A stretch of 64,000 bases of DNA, from the NCBI GenBank assembly GCA_019677205.1, contig JAAMXY010000976.1, forward strand, positions 124,001-188,000, written 5' to 3'. This document shows, piece after piece, positions 50,179 to 62,062 of this stretch (position 1 is the first letter of the stretch; each line of letters opens with the position of its first letter). The translations under genes and the position numbers were made by a program. This stretch comes from Pinguiococcus pyrenoidosus. Its lineage: Eukaryota; Sar; Pinguiophyceae; Pinguiochrysidales; Pinguiochrysidaceae. Under the pieces are notes generated by a model. The model was not told where the DNA came from. It saw only the letters and a list, made by a program, of their open reading frames with translations, and did not search any database.

Positions 50179-52538
50179 TCACACGCCACCTTCGAGGAGG
50201 TCCATGGGAGCGAGCGCGCTCAGCTGCCACGCCGGCGGCTTCAAGCCGGGTTGCTGGCCCACGTCGCGAAAGCTGAGTTCTCCCCGGCTCACCAGCGCGC
50301 GGCTGCTGCTCCTGGACGCCGCGCTGAGTCGGTTCTCGACTTGCATGGCACAGGTCAGGCCCTCCAGCAGGACTCTCTTGAAATCGCCCAAAGACTCTGG
50401 CGAGAATTTCTCAGAGAGCTTGTCGCGGGGGGCCGGCTGCGAGCTGTGCACCAACACCACGGTGAGCTCTCGCACGGTCGGGAATCCCCCCACACTGTCT
50501 ACTTTGCCTCGGCAGCCCTGCACCAGGTAGCGCAACAGCACGTACACGACTCTCAACAGGTGCGGGTGCATCCGCCTGGGGGTGGCGAACGGCCCATGCG
50601 AAGCCAGAAGCTCCGCGGCGGCCGAGACGCACGTCCCCATGTGTTGCAGCAGCGCATCCTCGGACAGGGACCCAGCTGTCAGAGCTTCGACGCGGTCGCC
50701 CAATCGCATGTATCGGGCAAGCACGCTGGCCTCCAGAACGCCTCGCCCGCCCTCGTCCTCCGCCGACGTCACCTCGAGCACGCGACGGACCTCTTCGAAC
50801 TTCGCCGACATCTTCTGCGCGACGTCGGCATCTCTCCACGCCGCCGGCGCCCCTGCGCCGCCTTTGAACGGGAAGCTCTGGTGAAGGAACTGCTCCACCA
50901 GCTCTGCGGTGGACGTAACGACCTCATCGCAGACCTGCGCAAGGCGAGGGTGGCACTTCCCCTTGGACAGCCAGTACACGGCGCTGGGCACGCGCCCCTG
51001 CGAGCAAGCCTCCTCGGCCCAGTTGTGACACATCTGAGCCTCGACGTCTTCCATCCCCAAGGCTCGTGCGTGCCGGACCAGCTCCCTGTGCGCCAGCTCG
51101 CTATCCGGCTTGACGGCCAGCAGCAGGCGCCGAGCGCCCACCTCCACGTGAGATGGACATGCCTTCCAGTAGACCAGAGCGCGCCGCCAGCCGTTCGGCT
51201 CCAGCTGCTCCAGCATCCGCGCAAAGTCGATCAGGAGCCGCTCCCGAATGTTGCCCTGCGCGCCGTCCCGTCGCATGGGAAGCAAGCCCGTGTGCGACAG
51301 GAGGTCGGCAAGATGCATCGCCGCGGCCAGGGTGGACAAGATCGTCTCGCCCGGCTTGGAGCCCTTGGCGGCCGCGTCGTAGAGGCACCGCACTGCGCGG
51401 CCCGCATCCAAATTCGCAGCCGCCAGCAGCACCTGGCGATACACTTCATCGGTGTCCATGAGCGCAGACTCGGAGAGCATGCGGTTCACCAGGAAGCCGA
51501 GATCCTTCCTGGGCACATTGGCATAGCCATAGCGCAGCGTCGCGACGCTTTTCTCGGCCCAGTGCGCAAACGTCGTGCCGATGGCGTCCGTGTCGCCCGC
51601 CACCAGTCGCAGGATATTCCGCAGCCCCGGCACGGCCGCCAGGAGCGGCTGCAGCATGCCCTTCGCGTCCATGGAGGCCTCAAGAGCGCCCTGCCATCTC
51701 CGCCAGGCCTGGCTTGCGCTTTGGTACGAGTGGAGCCGGGGCGCCTCCAGCTCGGGAAACGCCATCAGGATGCGGACGAGCGCGTGCGCCGCTTGATGCG
51801 AGCTGCTTCCGTTCTCCATGGCGAGGCTGGCTCGCATGTACGAGTGCTGGGAAAGCAGCTCGCACAGCGACGGCATGCGCCCATGCAGCACGAAGCGGGT
51901 GGCCACGTCCCAGAAGGGCACCCCGCCGGCAAGCTCCTCCGTCTCCGCGTCATCGGAGAACACCGCCAGCTCGGGCTGTCTCTGGCCCGCGAAGAAGCTC
52001 ATCGCCTTCTGCAGAAGCTCCGGCTGCAGCAGCGGTTCCGCCACCAGATGCGTCACGAACCAGTCCAGCACGTCGGGCACTGGGAACGGATGCTGCGCCA
52101 CCATGAACACCTCGCAAGCATGCCACATGCTCAAACTGATGCGCAGCAGTTCGATCTGGAGCTGAGTCGGAGAGCATGAAGGAAAGATCAGACGCCGCTT
52201 TTTCTAAGTCGCGCACCACCCAAAGCCTTGGCGAAGGGCCTACCTCGATGTCTGCGGAAGGCGAGTCCTCCAGCAGCCCGGCCAGCTCGTCAATGGCCCT
52301 CTCAAGGCTTTGTCTCGCGATGCGGCTGCACGCCAGCAGTTCCGCAGCCTGAGGTTTTCGGAGGGAATGTCAAGGGAGAGAGGTCCATTCAGCGCCGTTT
52401 TGGAGCTTCACAAGCCCAAGCATCGAAGAAACAGGTGGCTCTATCGCGCTTTTTCACCTCATCGGATCTGCTTTGGCGCTCGAACGCCTGCTGAAGACCA
52501 CTCAGGAGCCGCCGCTCCACCGCGTCCTGGCTGCTCAT
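50179..52538 (-). CDS. NUP85: Nucleoporin Nup85
   Basis: Exons 52538-52458, 52348-52244 and 52161-50179, all phase 0, introns 109 and 82 bp, give 722 aa. Nup85 is an alpha-solenoid scaffold of the Y-complex (Nup84/Nup107 complex) of the nuclear pore. The family pattern is clear: YANVPRKDLGFLVNRML, WRRALVYWKACPSHVEVGAR followed by the leucine-rich LLLAVKPDSELAHRELVRHA, then QGRVPSAVYWLSKGKCHPRL. The length is close to animal Nup85 (about 655) with an N-terminal extension. The first exon starts with MSSQDAVERRLLSG. It is tandem with the POT1-like gene and diverges from CSN6 (298 bp between ATGs). Confidence 0.85.
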
Positions 52539-52836
52539 GCTATAGGAGAGCTGTGGGCCATTCACCGCCTCGCGTCCGGCAGATTTCAAACCCCAAAAAG
52601 GCGCGAAACCAAAGCCGCGGCGTTTGAACAGACAGCCCCGGATCGTCTCTGTCCGCCTCTCGAGCCGTGTGACAGATGGAGTATCTTTTTGCTCCGCATT
52701 TGTGCTCTTTTGATCCTTCGGCTGCTCGCGCGCTCGCGCTTTGCGCGCCTTTTCTCGCGCGTCTCCATTTCGAACCTCGTGCTTCGGAGAGTGGAGAGAG
52801 TGCACAAGTGCGAGGTTTGCGCTTTTTGGGTGGATC
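52539..52836. promoter_or_regulatory. Bidirectional promoter Nup85/CSN6
   Basis: Only 298 bp separate the two start codons, so both promoters and leaders must lie here. The tract around 52720-52770 is rich in gcgcgct words. No TATA or CCAAT box is evident. Confidence 0.6.
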
Positions 52837-54331
52837 ATGCCGAGAAGCGTGGCGGTCCATCCGCTGGCAATTGTGGGCATCGCGGTGCGCCACGGTCAGC
52901 TGACGCTCGTGTTGGCGCGCGGCTTGCTGACGCTTCTTGCGCTCTGCGGGCCCTCTAGGACCACTTCACGCGTGTGAAACAGGGTGGCAGTCCTCAGGCT
53001 CCGACGCAGCCGGCGGTGGGCCTGTTGATGGGCACGCGGAGGGGTCTTCAGTCGAACATCTTGGACGCCGCAGATCTTTCCTACACCGACAATGGGACGG
53101 AGACTGTCATCGCAGGTGCGCTTCTGAGCTGCGTTGCCTTGTGCTGCCTTGCGCTTTGCGAGCACTGTACGGAAAGGTCGTGGAAGAGACTTGCGACCCG
53201 AGCGTTCACAGTGTGACATCGCACTTCTTGGTCCGCAGAGAGTCAAATCGAGACCAAGCGAGCTCTCACGCGAGCTGTTTATCCCGACTACGAGGTGCTT
53301 GGCTGGTACGATGTGCGCGCCCCATCCTGAATAAGAATCTTCAGAGTGGCGTGGATGAGTGGAGTGCTTGAAGATTGGAGGCTGATTCTGAGACGTCCGC
53401 AGGTACACGATCGCGGAGGGTTTGGAGGCGCTTCACGCACGCATCCATGAGTGCCTCGCTGCTTATGTGGACGACCCTCTCTTCCTCGTGATGAAACCTC
53501 TGGGACTGGGAGACACCGCTGGCCAGGATGGCGAAGGCATGGATGGAAGCGATGCGCCGGATGGCACCGAGGCGCTTCCTCTCACCGTCTACGAGATGGG
53601 CGTAGCAACGGAGGAGTTTGGGTTCGTTTCTCTAGCATTTCAGCTGGAGACCGCGGTGAGATTATCCAGTGGGCAGTGAGAAGAGCATGGCTTGTTGCAG
53701 AAGGGGACTCACGGCAGAACAATGCGCATGCGCATGCAAAACATGTACGATATGAACAGGAGGCGGAGCAGATTAGCATCGAGCACGTGGCCAAGGTGAG
53801 AAGCTCTTGCCAGCGAGGGCGGGTGGGAATACGTTATTTTCCTCACGCAGCTGGACTATTGGATTGCTTGATCAGGTTACGCCCAAGAGCGGCATCACCA
53901 AGACAGAGCTCCACTTGAGCAGCCTCATCACGTCCTTGGTGACGCTGCAATCACGAGTGCAGATTCTGACCGAGTACCTAGACGAGATCAGTGAGCGCCC
54001 GCAGATGGAGCCCAGCCCCGCTCTCCTGCGCAGCGTTGCCCAGCTGGCGAACTTGCTGCCGCCGGTGAAGGAGAAGGCTTTTGAGATTGGCCGCGCGGAC
54101 ACGGCCACTTTTGGCACGGCGCTGGGGACCAGCGTAACCGACGGACTGATCACGGCGAACCTCGCCCTCATGTCGAACGCGTCGCTGGTGTTGGGCAAGC
54201 TGAGGTACGTGAGGAGAGAGCCAAAATCGTTGATCGAGGCGTTGCCGAGGTACAGATCTGCTGACCTTTGCCACGTGGACATGTGATCCAGCGACAAGTT
54301 TACACTGGCGTACGATGCGCGCTTGCGCTAG
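52837..54331 (+). CDS. CSN6: COP9 signalosome subunit 6 (CSN6)
   Basis: Seven exons (52837-52884, 52959-53115, 53239-53305, 53403-53655, 53760-53795, 53876-54204, 54292-54331) join in phase to give 309 aa. The COP9 signalosome removes NEDD8 from cullins. CSN6 is the catalytically inert MPN partner of CSN5. It has VAVHPLAIVGIADHFTR, QPAVGLLMGTRRGLQ, YEVLGWYTIAEGLEALHARI (no JAMM metal ligands, as in CSN6), EAEQISIEHVAKVTP and a C-terminal helical part ending DKFTLAYDARLR. An Asp/Gly-rich insertion (GQDGEGMDGSDAPDG) interrupts the MPN domain. It is the most intron-rich gene in the window, with exons as small as 36 and 40 bp. Confidence 0.9.
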
Positions 54332-54427
54332 AGAGAGCATCCGGACGTAGACAGCCGAGGCCCGAAGAAGACGTCGGAGGCTTGAAGAAACCCTCCTAGG
54401 CATGACGATATCAACGATTTTGTCCAC

Positions 54428-57006
54428 TCACACCTCCGGCGCACCCTTCTCTTCTTCAAGTGTTCCATAGCTGCTCTCCTGAGGGGTTACCGCACCCCCA
54501 AGAAGTCTTTCGTTCTCTTCACCGCTACTCCCGCGTCGAGAGTGACGCGCGTCCGGGACGAGGGAAGACAGATCCACCTCGCTCCTCCCACTTTTGACAC
54601 GCTCGTGATCTCTCCGGGGACTGAGGTACATCCTGGTCACGGCGACCAGAGGAAACTCGACGAGGAGAGCCAGAAGCAACGCCGCCGCGAAGGTCACGAC
54701 GCAGATGCTGATGTACGCCATCGCAAACGTCAATGCGGACCACCGTATCTTTTGCGTGTCCGACAAGAACCAGGTGTTGATCACGATTGGGTGGAGCAAG
54801 TAGGCTCCAAAGCTAAGACGAGCAAACGGAGCATAGAAGGGGAAGCTGAGGAAGCGGTCCAACAACGGCTCGCGCCCCGTCATGCACAAAAAGGAAATGA
54901 CGGCCAGGCAGACGATCCACAGGGGTCGACTGAACGCCGTGTAGAACCGCGTCAGCGATTCGTCCCAGGCGCTTCCGCAGTCCGCAGTCTCCGGTGACCT
55001 GCAGATCAAACACAAATGAGTTAAAAAAGCACGCACACACACGCGCGCAGCACAATCAGTGAGCCAAGGACGGCATGGCAGCGAACGTTTGCAGCAAAAG
55101 AAACTTACTCTTCGTAGAAGCATGGCCGCCGCTGGTACGCGCCCTGGGTTCCGAAGGTCATGCAGGCAAGGATCAACACGGAGGTGAGCAAGATGGTGGA
55201 AGACTGCCACGATCTTCCGGGCGGCAGCCAGCTCCCACGCCGCCGAAGGCTGCCGAACCAGTTCCTTACGTAGGCCATACCGAGAAGGATCCCGACGAAG
55301 AAGCCCTGGATGCGGATCCACGGCTTCGTGTACAGCAGCGTGCTGTAGAGATACACATCGACCCCGTCAAAGCTATTCATTGAGAGGCTCAACGAGTACG
55401 TGAGACCAGCCGAGTACGCACAGCTCGCTAACACTACCAGCGCCGTCGCGCCGATGCCGTACGAAGGGTACTGGACGAACCAGAAAACGAAGAGAGGTGC
55501 CACCAGGAAGAGCTGCATGTCGTTCGCGAGGTACCACGAATGATAGAAGCAGCCTTCGGTCTCGCTGACGTTCGGCGGGTACAGGTTGTTGATGTACAGG
55601 AGGTTCGTCCACCAGAGCTTGTCGCACAGGCCCACGAAGTACTGCCACTTGAACCACATCGGTCCCTTGCCCAGAAGCGGCGCGATCTTCCACCAGAAAA
55701 TCAAAGAGGCCATGTAGGGCGGGGTGATGCGCATGAAGCGATAGAGGAAGAGCGACGGCAGCACCTTGAGGTACTTGACCACGAAGGTGCCCGGGATTTG
55801 CTCACCCTCCGCCGCTCGCCTCTGCGGATCCGCATCCGGCACGCGCTTCTGCAGGGCGTAGACCACCAGGAAGCCGGAGACGAAGAAGAAGCTGTCCACC
55901 GAGAAGCGGGCGGAGAAGAAGAGCTGCCCGAGCCAGCTTCCCGTGGTGCCCTTGGGCGGAAAGACATCCTGGGGGTTGCTGAAGCCGATCGCGCTCTGCA
56001 CGGCGATCGTGTGGCCCAGGACGACCCAAAGCATGGACCAGACCCGGATGCCATCGAGGCACCGCAGCTCGGCCTTCGAGCCGGGCTTGAAGAGCCTCTC
56101 GATATGCGGTTGCACGTCAAAGGCCTCGAGGATCTTGCACCGTCCGCTGGGCTCCTCACCGGCCAGCGTGGCTTCTATTCGCAGTGGCGTGTCCAGACGA
56201 GTGGGCGCGTCGGTTCCATTGGCACCCCCGGCGCTAGCTGGGGACGTTGTCGAGCTCGTAGGCTTCCTCGCCGCCCGCTTAAGCCCATGAAGCGTCCCGC
56301 CCACGAGCAGCATGAGCATGATGGTCATCACAATCAGCAGAGCGCGAGAATCGGCCGCCATGCGCACCGAATAGGAGCCGCAGGTGTATCCCGTGCCCAG
56401 ATGCTGCGACACCTCGGCCGTGCTGTTGAGCACGTCGATGTACTCGACGATGTCCAGCGAGCCCAGCTTCACGGCGTCCTCGGCGGGTTGCGCCTCCCCC
56501 TGCAGCACCAACCACAGGTTGCGGGAATTGCGGAAGAGCCACTGGATGTACGGCCCGTTCCCATCCCCGAGCATGTCCGCGGAGCACTCCTTGGGCACGC
56601 AGAGGCCGCCGAAGGTCAGGACGTTCTTGGTCTTGCTGATGGAGCCCGCCAGGCAGAAATGCATGCCAGGCTGCTGACTGCACTCATCGTAGTTGCCCAG
56701 GCTGCCCCCCCCATACTCCGACTGTGACTTCAGAGCGAGCAGCGACGGGTGGGACGACGCATCCATGGCGATGGAAAGCCTCACGGCGTCCGTCATGAGG
56801 TCCTCAAGCGCCGCCACGCAGTCCAGACCAAGCGTCTGCCGCAAGTCCGCATCCGCATCGAAGCTGGGAGCCACTTCTGTCTGGTTGCAGCAGCTCTGGC
56901 GAAGCTCGCCGAGCAGCACCAGGCCGAAAAGCCCAAAAGCGGCTCTCCGACTCCGCTGCATTTGCCTTGTGGGCACTTGGCGAGGTGTCTCCTCGGTGTT
57001 GAACAT
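54428..57006 (-). CDS. NRF-6-type membrane acyltransferase (acyltransferase 3 family)
   Basis: Exons 57006-55109 and 54998-54428, joined in phase 2 by a 110-bp intron, give 822 aa. A signal peptide (GLFGLVLLGELRQSCC) precedes a Cys-containing lumenal domain of the NRF type (CVAALEDLM; CLAGSISKT; GLCVPKECS). A first span (ALLIVMTIMLMLLVGGTLHG) and a cytosolic loop follow, then the multi-span acyltransferase 3 domain: LDGIRVWSMLWVVLGHT with the catalytic histidine, FFVSGFLVVYAL, RFMRITPPYM, CFYHSWYLANDMQLFLVAPL, and the late SFGAYLLHPIV. Animal relatives (nose resistant to fluoxetine) act in lipid transport, with substrate unknown. The cytosolic tail is charged. Confidence 0.88.
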
Positions 57007-57854
57007 CCGCTCTAGCAGCCTGCGCGGCACCGCATGCCTGTCGGCGAAGCTTGCCTTCCGACTACCAGTGAGATGACGCCAGACCGGCGACTCGCAGACG
57101 AAACGCGCGCTTGGGGGGCGCTTTCCAACATGAAGTACGAAGGCTGACGGGCGTCCTTTTCTTACTGTTAGCGGAGGCGAAGTCTTATGTCGCTATTTTA
57201 TATATGATGTTGTCTCGAACAATACCCATACTGTTCGATGCAGTAATCACAATGATGAGAACATGAGAAGGCCGGTTGGGAATTAAGACGAGTCTTGTAA
57301 AGATAATCATAAGAAAAGCAAGGAGAAGGTTCTAGCAAATGCCAAATGTCACAATCCTTTCTAAAATATAAAAATTCCTAGAACCTTGGAGTTGTGACAA
57401 CAGGGAGGCCGGAGAAGCGTTTTTCGCGCGGAATCCCTCGTGAAGCATGAACGAAAGCGGAACGTCGTAGAGCTCTTCACCGCTTCATCGTCTCTCCACA
57501 GCTCCGGAGAACGCCATCTGTGAAGCCTGCGATCTCTGCCACTTCTTCTGCTGCCTTTCCCAAGGTACGATAACAGCAAACTGGCGAAACCATGCGTTGT
57601 CTTTCTGCTTCCAAAAGTGCCTCTCTCTCTCTCCTTTCCTCTCTCTTGTGTTCTCTTTGTCTTCTCTCTCCTCTCTCTTCTCCTTGTCTTCTTCTCATTT
57701 CTTTCTTTTTCTCTTTGTCTTCTCTCTCCTCCTATGCTCAGTTGGCGTCTCCTTACTAAAAGCCACTACTTACGCAAGTTCTCGGGACGGCTCTTGCGTC
57801 GACGACAAATGCAGAGGTGATGCAGAAGGCGTTGGGGACAAGTTGGAGCCCAAG
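57007..57854. promoter_or_regulatory. Divergent spacer with long polypyrimidine tract
   Basis: Shared upstream region of the acyltransferase (-) and the TMEM87-like gene (+). From 57612 to about 57735 the + strand is almost pure pyrimidine (tctctctctcctttcctctc...), probably in the 5' leader of the TMEM87-like mRNA or an unseen leader intron. AT-rich DNA lies at 57185-57375. No exon supported. Confidence 0.5.
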
Positions 57855-59838
57855 ATGAGTCGTCGCGCGGTGCAAAGTCTGCTGGCGGCGCTACTGCCTG
57901 CAGCCGCATGGGGCTTGCGATGGCCGATTGAGCACCTCCAGCTCAACCTGAGCGACGTGTTCGTTCACAGTGAGTACTGGGTATACGGGACGGATGACGG
58001 ACCATGGCCGGTGCGCGAGGGAAAGGCGTACTACGAGCTGTCCATGGACTTCAGCTCGGCGAGCGGCGACGTGAACAGCACCTGGACGTTCTTTGCTGTG
58101 TTCACAAGGACCTTGGAACACACGCTGCTCTACTATCTGGACGAGCAGGACCCAGTCCCCAGGTGCTGCAGCGAAGAGGAAGTGCGGCAATTCGTGTCTC
58201 TGGACCGCGATGTGGACATCACCCGCGTAGAGAAGGCCGTGTCCAGCTGGGACGCGGAGAAGCTCAGGCATGTGGCTAACATGTCAAGGCGGATCGATCT
58301 CGACAACGGAGCGGTCCGGAGCCTCCTGTTCTGCGGCTGCCCTTCGGATGACATCATCGTCGAAACGCCCGAAGACTCCGTGAAGTACGTCCTGGACGGA
58401 GAGATCACGTATGTCAATCCCTACGGCTTCTTCAGAGGCTCGTACTTTGGGGAGATCCCTTTCGAGTTTGCGCGCTTCGTCTGCTTCCTGTTTTACAACT
58501 TGGCTGCCATCTGGCTGCTGCTCAAGCAGCCGGCCAAGTACCGCCTGGGTCTGCACTGGGGCATCCTAGCGGTCCTCATCGTGGGCTGGATCGAAGCCAT
58601 GTGCTGGTTCGCGCTCTACGTGGATCAGAACCTGAGCGGCGAGCCCCTGTGCTGCCCCTTCCCGACCGCCTATGGCGCCGCCATTGTCTTCGACGTGCTC
58701 CGCGCCACGCTGAGTCGCGCCGTGCTCCTCCTCGTGTGTCTCGGCGTTTGGGTGGTGCGTGACCGGCTCACGCACCAGGAGATGATCGCCTTCGCCGGCA
58801 TGACGCTCAGCTTCCTCGCGGTCGGCATTGCCTTTCACGCCACGGAAATGCAACTGGCGGAGAACAAGACGGAGGAAGAGCTTTGGGACGCCGAGAATAA
58901 CGAGAACATGAATCTGTGGCAGTTTCCCTGGGCGCTTCTGAACGTCGCCTACCTCAGTTGGATCTACATCGCCCTGACCAACATGATGCAGCTGCTGAAG
59001 ATGAGAGGCCAGACCTACAAGCTGAGCATGTACATGCGGCTTGGGTGGGTGATCGTGGTCAGCGTCTGCCTCTTCGTGATCATGCAGTTCGTGTTTCTCC
59101 TCGCGGAGCTTGGCGCATTTCGGTAAGCCTCGACCTCGACCTCGACCTCGCCTCGCCTCGGACGTGTGCATTTGTTGCGGGCCCGGCTTGCATCGCGATC
59201 TTCATTCTCATCCTCTGAGCTATATCCTCCCCCTCGCACAGATATCCCTGGACGCTGCTTTGGTGGGACGACGTCGCATGGAAGCTGCTGAACTTTATGA
59301 CGATCATTGCCTTAAGTTGGATTTGGCGACCGAATGAGAGAACCTTCCTCCTGAGCCTGAGCTCGCAGCTGCCAACGGAAGAAGACGAAGCCTTCTCGAC
59401 CGACGTGGCCAGCGACGACTTCGACGGTATCGCCTTCGGGGATGCGGCGACCTTTAGCATTCTTCCGGACGTCGCCAATGAAGAGGACGACGATGACCTG
59501 GAAGGGGCGGAGCCAGCGGGGTTCCAGGTAGGGTGCAGGAACGTCCCTTGCCTCGACTACCCTCCTATCCTAACTTTTGGGCTGGGGATGGATGGACGCG
59601 GCAGGGGCTTGCTCAGCGGCACAAAGCTACCGACGATCGCGAGGACCGTAGGAACGGCAATGGGAATGGCAACGGCGTGCAGATCAACAGTAGCAACGGA
59701 ACCATTTTTGACGACAGTCGAGGTGCTAGGGACGTGTCCGATGCGACTGCCGGGGAGAATGGGCCCGGTGGGTACGGAAACATGCCGCACGAAGACTTCG
59801 ACGGGATCCACATCGGAAAAGACGAGGCCATACTGTGA
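57855..59838 (+). CDS. TMEM87/GOST-type seven-transmembrane Golgi protein
   Basis: Exons 57855-59122, 59242-59527 and 59605-59838, joined in phases 2 and 0, give 595 aa. ATG 57855 starts a signal peptide (MSRRAVQSLLAALLPAAAWG). A lumenal domain of about 190 residues with paired cysteines (PRCCSEEE; LLFCGCPSDD) precedes seven spans from about residue 205 (FARFVCFLFYNLAAIWLLL) to the last, WKLLNFMTIIALSWIWRPNE. That tryptophan-arginine-proline end is typical of TMEM87/GPR107-type (lung 7TM, GOLD-domain seven-transmembrane) proteins, which act in Golgi trafficking. The cytosolic tail is acidic and then Asn/Gly-rich (NGNGNGNG). Assignment to TMEM87 rather than GPR107 rests on the C-terminal pattern. 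Confidence 0.8.
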
Positions 59839-60292
59839 GGACATGGACAGCCATGCGTGTGGGCCGTGTAGCGGCAGCACGTCCGTGACAGCCGATGCCC
59901 GAGAGAAGGCCGCGGAGGCTTCGGAGCGCAAGCCTGTGCGGAAGATCTTCTGGGATGTGCGCGTTTGGTATCCGTCCGTCCACTCCGCGCCGACATAGTA
60001 GTAGGTTGCAAGGATTGGGTGACTAGTAAGCAATAGAAACCTCATGCGTAACGGAGCATGCTTGAGACACGCAGAATCCAATTCCTGACTGCCGTAGACT
60101 TCCATGAAGTAGCCCGTTGCCTATCGCAGTCTCGGGTTCCTCTGGAGGGACAACAGTCTTTGCTGGCATTCCTTTGCTCTCTGAAAACGCACACACACAA
60201 GAACACACAAGCAGCGACGCCTCCTCCTAGCCTTGCGTCCTCTTCGCTTTGCCTCCTCGGAGCCTTGCGTTCTCCTAGCTGTGTGCCTCCTC
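59839..60292. other. Convergent spacer with repeated cctcctagc words
   Basis: Between the TMEM87-like gene (+) and galactokinase (-). An imperfect repeat of ctcctagcttgcg-type units covers about 60220-60310 and a (ac)n run lies at about 60188-60210. No gene supported. Confidence 0.6.
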
Positions 60293-62062
60293 CTAGCTTT
60301 GCCTTGCTTGTGTTAAGGTCATTGCGGCCGAGATCACCGCCACGGCGATCGACAATCCAAACCAGAAAGTCCTCCTTGCGTCCTTATCCTTCACGAAGGG
60401 CCCGTAGAAGAGGAGCCAGATCCAGGGCGACGTCTCCATGGGGTGCGCACCGATCCCCGGCTTGGACGCGAAGGTGATGCAGGCTTTCTCCCAGCGCTTT
60501 CGGTACTCGGACTGCAGGTGCTCCTCCAGCTTCTCTACCTCAGACGATTTCACAAGGGTGACCGTGCACCCACCGAAGCCCCCTCCCGTTATCCGTGAAC
60601 CGACGACGCCATCGACCTGCTGCGCCAGCTCCACGAGAGTATTTATCTCCGGGCAGCTAACCTCGAAGTCGTCTCGAAGGGAACTGTGCGACTCGTTCAT
60701 CAGCCTCCCCGCGTCCCCAAAGTCCCCAGCGGAGATGGCAGCGGCAAATGCCTTTGATGATCGTCACGCATCCGTTGCGGTCAACAGAGAGCGAGATTAC
60801 AACGCTTGCCATCACGTTTGGACGAAGCGTGGGACTGCTGTGCAGCTCCTCACCTGGCATCTTTCGTTCTCCGTCACAACGTGCTTCGCTCGCCTGTAGT
60901 GCACGTCGTCCAGGGCGTTCGCCTTTCGCAGATCTTCAACCATGCTCGGCGTGGCGTCGCGCAGGCCATTTGGGAAGTTCTGCTCGCCGAATCGTTTCCC
61001 CAGCGCCTTTTCTACGACCTTGCACTGCTGGACCCTCACGGGATACTCGGACGCTCCGAGCTGATGCTTGACATTGGAATTGCACACGAGAATGGTGTGC
61101 GAGCTATCGGGGAAGACCACTTCCTCGAGCACTTTGTCCGACTGGCAGTCGATGAGCAGCGCCGCGTCCTCCTGGCCCATGGCGCTGATGAACTGGTCCA
61201 TGATGCCGCAGGGCGTGTTGGCGAACTTGTGCTCCGCCGCCTGGCATCGACGTGCCTTGGTTACCAGCGCCTGCTTCTTCCCCGTGATGCGCTCAATGAA
61301 CGTCGCCACCGCAACCTACGAAAGCCACGGTGCCGCCTGAGTCTCCGGAGCTGCGCGCCTTGCGGCGAGCGACGTGTAGTCCTCCTGTTCTTCATCGCAC
61401 CTCCAAGCTTGCACTGGACGACAGGCCGCTTCCCAGCGGCACGGAGCTGGCGACTGCAAAGTCGAACACCAGGCGCTTTCCTGCGGGCACATCTGCCAGG
61501 TACTCGTGTGCGACACCTTTCACGTAGTTGGCCCATGGGTGCTGATCGCTGGGTTGCAGCCCGGGACTGCACTCGAACACCGCCACTTCCCCCGGCACTT
61601 GCAGCGACACAATCATGCTGAGCAGAGCGGACGCGTCTTCGGCCTCCTCGTCCACCAAGGCCCCTAGAGCCAAAGGTTCATCGAAACAGACCGACGGATT
61701 ACGTAAACCGAAGCACATTGGAGACACTTCCTGCGACCTGAGACCTGCGACCCGAGACCGGAGACCCGAGACCGGAGACCCCAGGCTCGCAGAATTCCCA
61801 CAAACACAAGACACCCAAGAAAGCAAGTCCGCACTTCCTGGGAAAAGAAGCCAACGCACACACCTCTTCCTGCAATCACAGTGCCTGCAGTGAGCGCCAT
61901 GGGGCAGACGAAGCCATTGGTGTAGTCGGTGTGCTCTCCGATGAGGTTGACGCGGCCCGGCGCAAAGGCGGCGAAGCTCGGATGTTCATCAAAGACACGT
62001 CGGAACAGTCGCTCTGCCTTGCGAAGCAACACATCCTTGGGCTCTGGCTGGAAGGAGGCCAT
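60293..62062 (-). CDS. GALK: Galactokinase with C-terminal hydrophobic tail
   Basis: Phosphorylates galactose at C1 with ATP (Leloir pathway). Exons read down from 62062: exon 1 to 61860, exon 2 from 61617 to 61401, then 61315-60854 and 60751-60293, giving 446 aa. An alternative exon 2 starting at 61730 is open and would add 37 unconserved residues. GHMP-kinase motifs are present: the signature [20 protein letters not shown], the ATP loop [25 protein letters not shown] with the catalytic Asp, [15 protein letters not shown], and [13 protein letters not shown]. The protein then extends into a tail with a membrane-span-like [19 protein letters not shown] four residues from the end, not found in soluble galactokinases. 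Intron 1 contains a tandem ctcgggtctccggt repeat. Confidence 0.9.
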
